Shown here: positions 8,307 to 16,754 of the stretch, one piece after another
Layout: every line of letters begins with the position of its first letter
Numbering within the stretch: position 1 is the stretch's first letter
NCBI GenBank assembly: GCA_947492525.1
Contig: CANLNQ010000045.1
Coordinates: forward strand, 1 to 33,293
Reading direction: 5' to 3'
Source: an uncultured Granulosicoccus sp.
GTDB taxonomy: Bacteria; Pseudomonadota; Gammaproteobacteria; Granulosicoccales; Granulosicoccaceae
DNA length: 33,293 bases
The notes under the pieces: model-generated
What the model saw: only the letters and a program-made list of their open reading frames with translations
Database searches by the model: none
What the model was told of the DNA's origin: nothing
Translations under genes and position numbers: made by a program

Positions 8307-9112
8307 GTCAGTGACTGGTAGATGCTCGGACGACGGTCCGTGTGATAGGGCAGGCTCTGACGAATATCGCTGATGGCCTGTTTGTTCAGTACTGCCGACA
8401 GTATCCGAGGCTTGTCGTCGGCTCGGGCGAGCTCTTCGCCATCGGGCCCGACAATGCAGCTTCTGCCGACATACTCCAGATCGCCTTCGGGGCCGCAATA
8501 ATTGGCGTAGGCGAAATAGACCTGATTCTCGGCCGCGCGTGCACGCGTCATGACGTCGGCCACAAGGGTCCAGGGAGCCATCAGAGCCGTGGGTGCGATG
8601 ATCAGATCAGCTCCCTGCAGGGCCAGGTGCCGCGACGACTCGGGAAACTCGATGTCGTAGCAGATCAGAATGCCCACCTTCCAGCCATTGAGCTCGAACA
8701 ATGGGGCAAAGTCATCGCCGGCCGAGAACAGGGTACGGTCCAGCTCGTCCCAGAGATGCGTCTTGCGGTAATGCGAGATCAGCTCGCCCGTCGCATCGAT
8801 CACATTGACGGCGTTGAACAGCTGTTCACCGTCGCGCTCGATATAGCCATAGGCCAGTGCGATCTCATGCTGCTGGCAAAGCGTCCTGATCCTGTCGGTC
8901 ACCGTGCCTTGGCAGTCGACGGCGACCTTGCGAGCGATACTCAAGGGTATGTTGTAGCCAGTCAGGCTGGCTTCCGGACACACCAGCAATTGTGCGCCAC
9001 CGGCAGCGGCACTGGCAGTGGCGTCTTCCAGGCGCGACAGACTCTGTTCGATGGCGTCAGGCGTCGGCCGATGCTGGAGTACGGCCAGCGTCAAATCATC
9101 GCGGCCGTTCAC
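8303..9112 (-). CDS. davA: 5-aminovaleramidase (delta-aminovaleramide amidase), nitrilase superfamily
   Basis: A cytoplasmic carbon-nitrogen hydrolase of 269 residues. The Glu-Lys-Cys triad is visible: Glu47 in LLVCPEASLTGY, Lys117 in HYRKTHLW and Cys151 in ILICYDIEFPE. Later blocks GADLIIAPTALM and RARAAENQVYFAYANYCG are typical of the amidase branch. Next to davB it should hydrolyse 5-aminovaleramide to 5-aminovalerate and ammonia. The start is a GTG at 9112 whose last two bases join the TGA of the upstream SDR gene (GTGA), and the stop overlaps the davB ATG. All three genes should therefore be translated from one message. The later genes of the pathway (davT, davD) are not in the window. 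Confidence 0.92.
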   Translation of the reverse strand: MNGRDDLTLAVLQHRPTPDAIEQSLSRLEDATASAAAGGAQLLVCPEASLTGYNIPLSIARKVAVDCQGTVTDRIRTLCQQHEIALAYGYIERDGEQLFNAVNVIDATGELISHYRKTHLWDELDRTLFSAGDDFAPLFELNGWKVGILICYDIEFPESSRHLALQGADLIIAPTALMAPWTLVADVMTRARAAENQVYFAYANYCGPEGDLEYVGRSCIVGPDGEELARADDKPRILSAVLNKQAISDIRQSLPYHTDRRPSIYQSLT

Positions 9113-9906
9113 GAGCGTGTCTCGTAGGACAAGGCGGCACCTGTCAATGAACGCTCCGTTCGCATCAACAGGGACAGCAGGGGACCGATACGTTGTTCAG
9201 GTGGTTCGGTTTCCGCTTCGAGCTCTCCGGGAAAGGCGTTGCGCCGAAGTTGCGTCCGCATCGGGCCCGGATCGAAGCCGTTGATTGCCAGCAGCGGGTG
9301 TTGTCCCTGTTCATCCAGCTGCGTGTCGTTCTCGTCCGCCAGCATCTGCATGAAACCCTGCAAGGCCTGCTTGGATACGCCGTAGGCGCCCCAGTAGGCA
9401 GTGGGTTTGTAGTCGAGAGTGAATGTCATGCTGCCCAGGCTTGATTGCGACAGGAGTGGCAGGCAATACAGCGACAGCAAGCGTGCGCTGGTCAGGTTGA
9501 CGTTCATGACACGTGCCCACTCGGCTTGCTCGATATTCATCTGGTGCGTGGGGGTGCCAAGATCGGCGCTGGCGTGTACCAGTGCATCGACACGACCGAA
9601 CTCGCTCTGCAGCATGTCGGCTATCTGTGCGTATTCGGCCGGACCGGCCTTGTCCTGTTCCAGTACGACCATGGCAGGTTGTGCCGGGCCCATGTCATCG
9701 AGCACGTCGTAGAGTTTTTCAAGTTTCTTGAGCTTGCGAGCTGCCAGCACAACCGTGGCGCCCGCACTGGCGCAGGCCTTGCTCAGGCAGGTTCCCAGGC
9801 CACCGGTGGCTCCGCTGATCAGAACGACTCGATCGGTCAGGGATCCTGCTGGCAGGGTGTAGCTGATTTGCGCGTCGGTGACGGCCTGATAATTCGGATT
9901 TAGCAT
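9109..9906 (-). CDS. YciK-like SDR family oxidoreductase
   Basis: A short-chain dehydrogenase-like protein of 265 residues. The Rossmann motif is SGATGGLG, and the YciK-type block YWGAYGVSKQALQGFMQMLADE holds YxxxK. The usual catalytic Ser is not where expected: the strand reads TFTLDYKPTAYW with no Ser, only a Thr twelve residues before the Tyr, and the loop looks about three residues shorter than in E. coli YciK. Catalysis may be altered or lost. It is the first gene of a coupled operon with davA and davB, so a link with lysine breakdown is possible but unproven. The ATG at 9906 gives MLNPNYQ; an earlier in-frame ATG at 9924 adds six residues. Confidence 0.85.
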   Translation of the reverse strand: MLNPNYQAVTDAQISYTLPAGSLTDRVVLISGATGGLGTCLSKACASAGATVVLAARKLKKLEKLYDVLDDMGPAQPAMVVLEQDKAGPAEYAQIADMLQSEFGRVDALVHASADLGTPTHQMNIEQAEWARVMNVNLTSARLLSLYCLPLLSQSSLGSMTFTLDYKPTAYWGAYGVSKQALQGFMQMLADENDTQLDEQGQHPLLAINGFDPGPMRTQLRRNAFPGELEAETEPPEQRIGPLLSLLMRTERSLTGAALSYETRS

Positions 9907-9997
9907 GGCGCAAGTGTACGCCATGCATTGCCTTGACTGAAGGGGACTTGTCGTTACGTCTGCTGGGCAGTCATCGTGCCGCTAGCACGTACGGTGA

Positions 9998-11512
9998 TCA
10001 TTCCCGAGGCCAGCTCATCGCAAAACTGCGCATCGTCATAGCTGCATCCAGCGATGACCATGGCAGGTTGAAACTCTCCTCTCCTGCCTCGTTCACGATC
10101 GTGATGCGAGTGCTTGAAGCATCGTCATTGTCAGCCTCGAGCTGCAGGGTACTGCCATCATCTGCAGTCAATAACAGCTCACCGGTGCTGAATCTTGGTA
10201 GTGGAGGCGTGACGTAGGGCGGGGTGTCGGTATAGGTGTCCAGTCGCTGCTCACTGAATTCAGTGGGTGTGTCGACATGAATGGTCGATTCGGGTTGAAA
10301 CGTGGGGTTCATGTCGAACTCACCGTTCATGTGAGCGCCATAATTCCAGAATCTTTCATCATCCACATAGGTGGAGCCGACATAGCCATACCACCCCAGC
10401 GTCGTCGCATTCTCGATGACCAGCGTGCCTTCGGCATAGCTCAAACGGTAATCCAGATCTTCGGTACGCCAATGCTGCGTGTAATCGTAGGGATTGCCGC
10501 CGTAGCCGTAGAAGCCGGCAAACAGACGATAGGCGCCGTCAGCCAGCAGTTCTCCCTGCGATGCAAATTCAATGGAAAAATCAGTCAGCTCGATGTTCGC
10601 ATGAGACGTGGAACGATAACCGGTCAGGCTCCAGATGCCGGATACAACTTCACCCTGATACTGGCACTCATTGATTGTGTACACGTTGCTGATGATGGGA
10701 GAGATGCCGATGTAGTTCGTCCGGTTCACTGTACCGCCGTTGTGGCAGGTATAGAGTCGGTCGATGGTTTCGTAGTCAACGCCCTCGCCAGGCGTGCGAG
10801 TCTCGGTAAACCCGCCCGTGATCAGGCGCGTCATGTCATTGGTGGGCAAGCGTTCATCGTATGCCGTGCCCATGTAGATCTCGAACACCTGCGTCAGCAT
10901 CTCGAGGTAGTTGTCCCGGTTGATCTCTGCAGGCTCGGTTTGCGGGTTGTCGGAATCCGCGACAAGGATGCCGGTGTGCCGTTCTCCGGTGGTGTGATTG
11001 ATGACGATGTACTCGCCTGGGGGGACGACACAGGAGCGATTGCCCTGACAGAGTGACTCGTAGCTTCGCGCATCCTGAACCTGATACCAGCCGTCATCGG
11101 GCCAGCTGATGGTGTTGCCGGAGACCGCGACCGATTCCTGTCCTGGATCGGTAGACTCTGTGGGAACCGTAACGAATTCGAGTCGTGTCCCCGTTGTGTG
11201 GTTGATGATGTGGTAAACACCGGGTTCGACAGTGCAACTCGTGCCACCGCCGCAGACAGTGGTGTAATCCGTGCTGTCCTGCACCTGATACCAGCCTTCA
11301 TCGGACCAGGAAATGGTGTTTCCCGTCACGCTGACATTGTCGCTCAAGGGGGCGGCGACCAAAGCGGCGGGGAGCAGCGCTGCGAGTAGCAGGGCGGGAG
11401 GGGCAATGGCGCATCGCCGGTGAATCCTGCAACGATACGTGAAATTTGCGGTGGATTGGGTACGGTCCACTTGCGGGGCAGTGGTCATCGAGGCTGGCAT
11501 GCTGCTCATCAT
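9998..11512 (-). CDS. Secreted protein with two Cys-pair repeat modules, function unknown
   Basis: A protein of 504 residues. A long basic N-terminus precedes a hydrophobic stretch (residues 38-54, LLLAALLPAALVAA), so it is probably exported. Two copies of a module of about 51 residues lie at 60-110 and 128-178. Both carry GNTISW, GWYQVQD, a Cys pair (Cys87/93 and Cys155/161) and INHTTG, which suggests a small disulfide-bonded beta module for surface or carbohydrate contact. The remainder (about 190-504) is rich in Tyr, Thr, Asp and Gly, looks beta-rich and has two more Cys. I do not recognise it. The start is one of two tandem ATGs. No neighbour explains its job. Confidence 0.7.
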   Translation of the reverse strand: MMSSMPASMTTAPQVDRTQSTANFTYRCRIHRRCAIAPPALLLAALLPAALVAAPLSDNVSVTGNTISWSDEGWYQVQDSTDYTTVCGGGTSCTVEPGVYHIINHTTGTRLEFVTVPTESTDPGQESVAVSGNTISWPDDGWYQVQDARSYESLCQGNRSCVVPPGEYIVINHTTGERHTGILVADSDNPQTEPAEINRDNYLEMLTQVFEIYMGTAYDERLPTNDMTRLITGGFTETRTPGEGVDYETIDRLYTCHNGGTVNRTNYIGISPIISNVYTINECQYQGEVVSGIWSLTGYRSTSHANIELTDFSIEFASQGELLADGAYRLFAGFYGYGGNPYDYTQHWRTEDLDYRLSYAEGTLVIENATTLGWYGYVGSTYVDDERFWNYGAHMNGEFDMNPTFQPESTIHVDTPTEFSEQRLDTYTDTPPYVTPPLPRFSTGELLLTADDGSTLQLEADNDDASSTRITIVNEAGEESFNLPWSSLDAAMTMRSFAMSWPRE

Positions 11513-11650
11513 TCCTGACTCTCTCGTGAGAATGGTATGAAGAACAGTAGTCCGAAAGCTGCAGAAAAATACAGGTAAAAAGACCGGTGTAACCCTGCCC
11601 GGAACTGCTGCCTCCGGCTGCGATGGTCAATCGCTACCAGCAAGGGGTCT

Positions 11651-11688
11651 CACCGTCTGTCGAGCCAGCACAGACTTGACAGACAGTG
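11651..11688. repeat. Inverted repeat downstream of cydX
   Basis: CACCGTCTGTC at 11651-11661 pairs with GACAGACAGTG at 11678-11688 across an 11-base stem with one mismatch and a 16-base loop. It lies just after the cydX stop on the minus strand, so it could end or stabilise the cyd message. There is no T-run after it on that strand, so it is not a standard intrinsic terminator. Confidence 0.4.
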
Positions 11689-11697
11689 GGGCAATCT

Positions 11698-11862
11698 TCA
11701 AGTCGCCGCGTTTGAACTATCGTTTCCAGCCGTGTTACCGGCATCGCTCAGCAAACGCTGTTCATGCCAGTTGTTGTCGTCCTGAACTTCAAGCCACATG
11801 GCATTGACCACGGCAAACAGCACAGCAACCGCAAGACCCAGTATCCAGGTGAAGTACCACAT
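11698..11862 (-). CDS. cydX: Cytochrome bd oxidase small subunit CydX
   Basis: A membrane peptide of 54 residues. It opens with MWYFTWILG, the hallmark of CydX, followed by one transmembrane helix (LAVAVLFAVVNAMW) and a Glu just after it (WLEVQDD), then a polar tail. In E. coli CydX is needed for a stable and active cytochrome bd-I complex. It starts 18 bases after the cydB stop, in the order cydA-cydB-cydX known from many proteobacteria. The tail is somewhat longer than the 37-residue E. coli protein. Confidence 0.95.
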   Translation of the reverse strand: MWYFTWILGLAVAVLFAVVNAMWLEVQDDNNWHEQRLLSDAGNTAGNDSSNAAT

Positions 11863-11880
11863 AGTGTTAGTCCTGTTGTA

Positions 11881-13032
11881 TCAATAGAGAGTGTGGCCGG
11901 AATTCTTGACATCATCTTCGCTGACCTTGCCCCACAGCACCTTGTAGACCCAGCTGGTATAGACAAGAATCATGGGCATGAAGATCACGGCAGAGACCAG
12001 CATCACGAACAGTGTCAGGTGTGACGATGAACTGTCCCAGACGGTGAGTGATGAGCGGGGGTCCAGTGTCGATGGCAGGATGAACGGAAACATCGTGAAA
12101 CCGACGGAGGCGATGATGCCCACGATCGACAACTTCGAATACATCAGCGTACGAATTTCCTGCCCTGCTGCAAGCCCCCTTCGCGCCATCTCCGCACCGG
12201 CAAAGCCGAGCAGGGGGGCGATGAGAATCCAGGGGCGCTCTGCGTAGGCAGACAGCCAGCTGGATGTTCTGACAACTTCCGAGGTCAGCGGGTTGGATGG
12301 CCCATTGGCAACCGGCTCGCTGACAAAGGCGAAGCCGTCTATCATCAGCGCCATCCACAGGCCGTTGATGGCGTAGAGTCCCATGACGACCACGGCGGCC
12401 CTGGCACCGTATTCGCGTGCTCGAACCGCAACCTGTCCTTCGGCTTTCAGGCTCAGCCAGGCGGCGCCATGCATGATCATCATGGCCAGTGACAGCACAC
12501 CGGCTGACAGGGCAAAGGGGTTCAGCAGGCCGAGGAAACTGCCCTCGTAGATCGTGTGCAGATCATCGGTCAGGCGAAAAGGCACGCCTTGCAGTACGTT
12601 GCCCATGGCGACACCGAACACGGTTGCGGGAATGGAACTGCCGACGAACAGTCCCCAGTCCCAGCAGCTGCGCCAGGTCGCTGATTCGCGCTTCGAGCGG
12701 TACTTGAATGCAACCGGACGAATGATCATGGCCACCAGGATCAGGTACATGGCCAGGTAGAAGCCTGAAAAGCTGACCGCGTAGAGCGGAGGCCAGGCTG
12801 CGAAGATGGCGCCACCGCCGAGGATGAACCAGACCTGATTGCCTTCCCAGACTGGTCCGATGGTATTGATGGTGACGCGTCGTTCGACATCATTACGCCC
12901 CACGAAAGGCAGGAGTGTGCCGACGCCCATGTCAAAGCCGTCGGTCACCGCAAAGCCGATCAGCAGAAAGCCGAGCAAGCCCCACCAGATGATGCGCAGG
13001 AGGTCGAATTGAATCAGTTCATGGAGAATCAT
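11881..13032 (-). CDS. cydB: Cytochrome bd ubiquinol oxidase subunit II
   Basis: An inner-membrane protein of 383 residues with about eight to nine hydrophobic helices. It pairs with CydA in the terminal oxidase that uses quinol to reduce oxygen to water with high affinity. Family blocks are clear: IIWWGLLGFLLIGFAVTDGFDMGVGTLLPF at the front, then the short stretches GPVWEGNQVWFI, GGGAIFAAWPPLYA and RPVAFKYRSK. It follows cydA by 49 bases and precedes cydX by 18, so the three form one unit. Confidence 0.97.
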   Translation of the reverse strand: MILHELIQFDLLRIIWWGLLGFLLIGFAVTDGFDMGVGTLLPFVGRNDVERRVTINTIGPVWEGNQVWFILGGGAIFAAWPPLYAVSFSGFYLAMYLILVAMIIRPVAFKYRSKRESATWRSCWDWGLFVGSSIPATVFGVAMGNVLQGVPFRLTDDLHTIYEGSFLGLLNPFALSAGVLSLAMMIMHGAAWLSLKAEGQVAVRAREYGARAAVVVMGLYAINGLWMALMIDGFAFVSEPVANGPSNPLTSEVVRTSSWLSAYAERPWILIAPLLGFAGAEMARRGLAAGQEIRTLMYSKLSIVGIIASVGFTMFPFILPSTLDPRSSLTVWDSSSSHLTLFVMLVSAVIFMPMILVYTSWVYKVLWGKVSEDDVKNSGHTLY

Positions 13033-13081
13033 GAGAAATTGTTTTTCCGCGTTGTTGGCAGAGAGGATCCGTTGACGAGAA

Positions 13082-14683
13082 TCAGGAGGCTGCCGGCTGA
13101 GTGAGGCCGGCTGTCGGCTGGTTCGACTTGCGGCTCTCTTGCCAGGCCAGGGTCAATTCGACATCCTCGGTAGGCCCCTTGGCGATGTACTTGAGCATCA
13201 GACCCATCTCGATGATGAACAGGATCGAATAGAAGATCACGAAGCCGATCAGGGTAAACAGCACGCTGGAGACGCTCAGATGGCTCACGGACAAGGCTGT
13301 GGGGAGTACGCCATCGACCGTCCAGGGTTGCCGTCCTACCTCGGCCACGATCCAGCCGAGTTCTGCCGCTATCCATGGGGTGGGAATGATCAATACGGCC
13401 AGCCACAGGGCCGGCCTGGGATAGGTCATTCGCTTGAAGGAGGTGCGGTAAAAGAAATACAGCATGACGGCTATGAAGGTGAAGCCCAGAGCAACCATGA
13501 TGCGAAAAGACCAGAAAAGAGGGCCAACGGCCGGGATGGTGTCCTCTGCAGCCTGAATGATGTCCGCCTCGGTGGCATCTCGGGGGTCCTCGACATAGCG
13601 CTTGAGCAGATAGGCAAAACCCAGATCATTGCCGTGTTGTTCGAAGACCGCCTTTGCCTCCGCTGATGCCTGTTCACGATCCTGACGTATCTCCATCAGT
13701 GCGTCATAGGCGATGATGCCGGACCGTACACGGGTCTCGGCTATCGCCTCCAGTTCACTGATGCCGGGAATGCTCTGGTTGAACGAACGCGTGCCGATCA
13801 GTCCCATGGCGTAGGGGATGTGAAAGGCATACTGGGTTTCACGTGCCTCGGCATCCGGGATGCCGAACAGTGTGAAGGATGCCGGTGCCTGTTCTGTTTC
13901 CCACATGGCTTCAATGGCCGCGAGTTTCATCTTCTGTGAATGCGTGGCGTTGTAGCCCGATTCATCACCGAGGACGACGACCGACAGGGCCGAGGCCAGA
14001 CCAAAGCTGGCGGCGATGGCAATCGAGCGCCGGGCAAGTTCGGTGTGCTTGTTGCGCAGCAGATAGAACGCCGAGACGCCGAGCACGAATACCGATGCGG
14101 TGACGTAGCCAGCCGATACGGTATGGACGAATTTCGCCTGAGCCACTTCATTGAAGACCACCTCGAAGAAGCTGGTGAGTTCCATGCGCATGGTCATCGG
14201 GTTGAATTCGCTGCCCACCGGATTCTGCATCCAGCCGTTGGCGATCAGTATCCACAGCGCGGAGAAGTTGGAACCGAGCGCCACCAGCCAGGCAACGACC
14301 AGATGCTGTATGCGTGTGAGTTTGTCCCAACCGAAGAAGAACAGACCGACGAAGGTGGCTTCGAGGAAGAATGCCATGAGGCCTTCGATGGCCAGCGGTG
14401 CGCCGAAGATATCGCCCACATAGTGGCTGTAGTAACTCCAGTTCATGCCGAACTGGAATTCCATGGTGATGCCGGTGGCAACGCCGATGGCAAAGTTGAT
14501 GCCGAACAGCATCCCCCAGAACTTGGTCATCTGCCGCCAGATGGGACGGTTGGTCATGACATAGACCGTCTCCATGATGGCAACGATGATGGACAGACCG
14601 ATCGTCAGCGGTACGAAAAGAAAGTGAAACATGGCGGTCGAGGCAAACTGCAACCGCGACAGGTCTACGATATCAAGTTCCAT
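13082..14683 (-). CDS. cydA: Cytochrome bd ubiquinol oxidase subunit I
   Basis: The haem-carrying subunit, 533 residues, in the inner membrane. His20 in FHFLFVPLTIG matches the haem b595 ligand (His19 in E. coli). The GRQPW motif in VAEVGRQPWTVDG marks the quinol-site end of the Q-loop. DTIPAVGPLFWSFRIMVA matches the E. coli protein closely. The length is close to the 522 residues of E. coli CydA, pointing to the long Q-loop type rather than the short CIO/Bacillus type. It is the first gene of cydABX. The 166-base gap to cydC leaves room for its own promoter, but I found no clear consensus, FNR site or strong ribosome site in it. Confidence 0.97.
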   Translation of the reverse strand: MELDIVDLSRLQFASTAMFHFLFVPLTIGLSIIVAIMETVYVMTNRPIWRQMTKFWGMLFGINFAIGVATGITMEFQFGMNWSYYSHYVGDIFGAPLAIEGLMAFFLEATFVGLFFFGWDKLTRIQHLVVAWLVALGSNFSALWILIANGWMQNPVGSEFNPMTMRMELTSFFEVVFNEVAQAKFVHTVSAGYVTASVFVLGVSAFYLLRNKHTELARRSIAIAASFGLASALSVVVLGDESGYNATHSQKMKLAAIEAMWETEQAPASFTLFGIPDAEARETQYAFHIPYAMGLIGTRSFNQSIPGISELEAIAETRVRSGIIAYDALMEIRQDREQASAEAKAVFEQHGNDLGFAYLLKRYVEDPRDATEADIIQAAEDTIPAVGPLFWSFRIMVALGFTFIAVMLYFFYRTSFKRMTYPRPALWLAVLIIPTPWIAAELGWIVAEVGRQPWTVDGVLPTALSVSHLSVSSVLFTLIGFVIFYSILFIIEMGLMLKYIAKGPTEDVELTLAWQESRKSNQPTAGLTQPAAS

Positions 14684-14802
14684 AAAGACGTTTTCTTCAG
14701 CTGGAGGTGTTGATCACCCGGATGAAATCAGCCGCTGGATTCCTTGTCGTATGATGAATCCGCTAGCTGACCGTCATGCTGAACCTCGTCAGGAATACTG
14801 TC

Positions 14803-14817
14803 TGTGATTTCGTCACA
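14803..14817. promoter_or_regulatory. Palindrome TGTGA-N5-TCACA in the cydC-cydA gap
   Basis: TGTGATTTCGTCACA is a perfect palindrome of 5-base arms with a 5-base centre, 120 bases upstream of the cydA ATG. The arms are those of a Crp/Fnr-family site, but such sites normally have a 6-base centre, so binding by CRP is uncertain. It could instead belong to the 3' end of the cydC message. Confidence 0.3.
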
Positions 14818-14849
14818 TTCGACTTGTCACAGCTGTTGTGCGTACGGAT

Positions 14850-16754
14850 CTAGTCAAGCGTCTCGGTGCGATCGGCCCAGGCTCTTTCGGCCTCTCGATG
14901 GGCTGCCACGAGTATCGTCGCTGCGGGGGCATGGCGTCTGATACCGTCGAGCACTGTGTGAGCCGTTGCTGCATCGAGCCCTTCCGTGGGCTCGTCCAGT
15001 AACAGAATGGGCGCCTGTCTGACCAGGTTGCGTGCAAGCGCCAGTCGGCGACGTTCTCCGCCGGAGAGTCCGCTACCGGCTTCCAGCAACCTGGCACTCA
15101 AACCCCCCGCGTTGCGAATGACCGCGCTCATGGCAACCGCATCAAGCACGCGCCAGGCAGCCTCTTCATCCAGTTGTTGATCGGCCAGGCGTAGACTCTC
15201 CAGCACGGTGCCACCGAGCAGCACGCTGCGCTGTGGCAGTAGCGTCAGTAGCTGGCGAAACTCACCCTCGGGCAAGTGCTGCAAGGACTGTCCATTGATG
15301 CGGATCAGGCCCTGCGTCGGGTGGAGCAGTCGAGCCGCCAACTGCAGCAGGGTACTCTTGCCGCGCCCACTGGCCCCGGTCAGGGCAACGGTCTCTCTTG
15401 TGGCAAGGGAACAGGAGAAATCCTCGAGAATGAGCTGCGTTCTGTCCGGTGCTGCATAGCTGATGCGGTCGAACTGCAGCGCAGGCGGCGTGCGAATTTC
15501 CGCGAACGATCGCGTCTGTGATGCGTGTGCAGAGCGTGCGGGTGCAGAGCGTGCGGGTGCAGTCGCCACGGCCACTGATTCTGCAGGAGGATCTGCCGCT
15601 GGCTTGTCATCGGGCGTTGCATCAGGGGTTAAATCGGGCGTTGAATCGAGCGATTTATCAGCCGATTTATCAGCCGATTTATCAGGCGATTTATCAGGCG
15701 ATTTATCAGGCGATTTATCAGGCGATTTATCAGGCGATTCATCAGGCGATTCATCAGGCGATTCATCAGGCGATTCATCAGGCGTTTGGCCGAGCAGGGC
15801 GCTGACACGGCTTGCCGCATCCATGATGCGGCCCAGCTCGGCAGCGCAACGTCGAAGCGGCGCGACCACCTCGGTGATGGCCAGCGTGGCAAAGAAGCCG
15901 AGCGCTGCCTGCGCTGCCGTCATGCGCTCACTCTGAACCAGGTATATACCAACCAGAAGCGCGAGGGTGGAACAGCTTGTCACCAGCAGCGCCAGGGCCA
16001 GGCCGGATCGACGTTCCAGTTGGTCGACGGTTGCCAGCGCCTGGCGTGCCTGCCGGTCCTTGCCGATCAGTGCCCGCAGATGTCGTTGCATGGCGCCGTA
16101 CATGAGCAGATCGGTACTGGCCCGCAGCAGATCGATCGTGCCGGATCGCAACTGCTGCGCCAGCTGCTCGGCTTCGCTGGCCGCTGCACGACTGCGTCTT
16201 GCCGGTAACAGGAGAATAGCGGCGCAGCCTGCGCCCAGAGGCAGCAAGACCATCAATGCCATGAGAGGGTGAGTCAGCCAGGCCAGTAATGCGCCGGCGA
16301 TCAGCAGGCAGCAGATGGCCGCGGCTATCGGTGTCATCAATCGCAGGGTCAAGCCATCCAGTGCATCGACATCGGCCGTCAAACGGTTGAGTGTCTGCGA
16401 GCCTCGAGTCTGCGCCAGTTTCTGCACGGGTTGGCGCATCATGGCGGCCAGAAGCTGCACACGCAGTAGTGCCAGGGTGCGCAGGGTTGCATCGTGGTTC
16501 AGCACACGTTCGCCGTAGCGGGTAACCGTGCGGCCCAGGGCCAGAAAACGAACCCCCGCACTGGGTCTGAAGAAATCGAAAGTAGCCCCCACCCCGAGAA
16601 GACCTGCGACTCCTGCGGCGGTAATGAACCAGCCGGACAGACCGAGCAGGGCGATGCCGAACAGCAGTACCACTGTGGCCAGCAACCAGCCGCGCAGCAA
16701 GGGGCCGCGTTCATGCTGCCAGAAGAGCTGTGCGATCAACATCAGACCCTTCAT
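14850..16754 (-). CDS. cydC: Thiol reductant ABC exporter subunit CydC
   Basis: An inner-membrane ABC half-transporter of 634 residues. With CydD it exports cysteine and glutathione to the periplasm, which is needed for assembly of cytochrome bd and c-type cytochromes. Six helices occupy roughly residues 1-310. The ATPase domain has Walker A GASGRGKST near 460, signature LSGGERRRL near 562 and Walker B ILLLDEPTEGLD. Between the two lies an unusual low-complexity linker: at about 326-369, eleven tetrads DESP, DKSP, DKSA and DKSL in tandem, then more Thr/Pro/Asp and Ala/Ser/Arg-rich sequence. This makes the protein some 60 residues longer than E. coli CydC. The ATG overlaps the cydD stop (ATGA). 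Confidence 0.95.
   Translation of the reverse strand: MKGLMLIAQLFWQHERGPLLRGWLLATVVLLFGIALLGLSGWFITAAGVAGLLGVGATFDFFRPSAGVRFLALGRTVTRYGERVLNHDATLRTLALLRVQLLAAMMRQPVQKLAQTRGSQTLNRLTADVDALDGLTLRLMTPIAAAICCLLIAGALLAWLTHPLMALMVLLPLGAGCAAILLLPARRSRAAASEAEQLAQQLRSGTIDLLRASTDLLMYGAMQRHLRALIGKDRQARQALATVDQLERRSGLALALLVTSCSTLALLVGIYLVQSERMTAAQAALGFFATLAITEVVAPLRRCAAELGRIMDAASRVSALLGQTPDESPDESPDESPDESPDKSPDKSPDKSPDKSPDKSADKSADKSLDSTPDLTPDATPDDKPAADPPAESVAVATAPARSAPARSAHASQTRSFAEIRTPPALQFDRISYAAPDRTQLILEDFSCSLATRETVALTGASGRGKSTLLQLAARLLHPTQGLIRINGQSLQHLPEGEFRQLLTLLPQRSVLLGGTVLESLRLADQQLDEEAAWRVLDAVAMSAVIRNAGGLSARLLEAGSGLSGGERRRLALARNLVRQAPILLLDEPTEGLDAATAHTVLDGIRRHAPAATILVAAHREAERAWADRTETLD
15649..15780. 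repeat. 12-bp tandem repeat inside cydC
   Basis: Eleven head-to-tail units of 12 bases. From left to right there are three diverged units ending GATTTATCA, four of GGCGATTTATCA and four of GGCGATTCATCA. On the minus strand each codes for four residues (DESP, then DKSP, DKSA, DKSL). As the unit is a multiple of three, changes in copy number would lengthen or shorten the CydC linker without breaking the frame. Confidence 0.97.

Noticed and set aside
8307..8498. 64-residue N-terminal extension of DavB
   Set aside because: It would overlap davA fully on the same strand and is Arg-rich with no family match; the ATG at 8306 fits the known DavB start.
8342..9127. Open frame of 261 codons opposite davA
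   Set aside because: davA carries the complete Glu-Lys-Cys triad; the opposing frame has no recognisable features.
10277..11056. Open frame of 259 codons opposite the repeat-module protein
   Set aside because: The minus-strand frame is longer and has a signal peptide and two matching modules; the plus-strand frame shows no such structure.
13940..14713. Open frame of 257 codons opposite cydA
   Set aside because: cydA is unmistakable on the minus strand; the other frame is an antisense shadow.
15649..15780. Possible CRISPR array
   Set aside because: Units are 12 bases with no spacers and code in frame for part of CydC.
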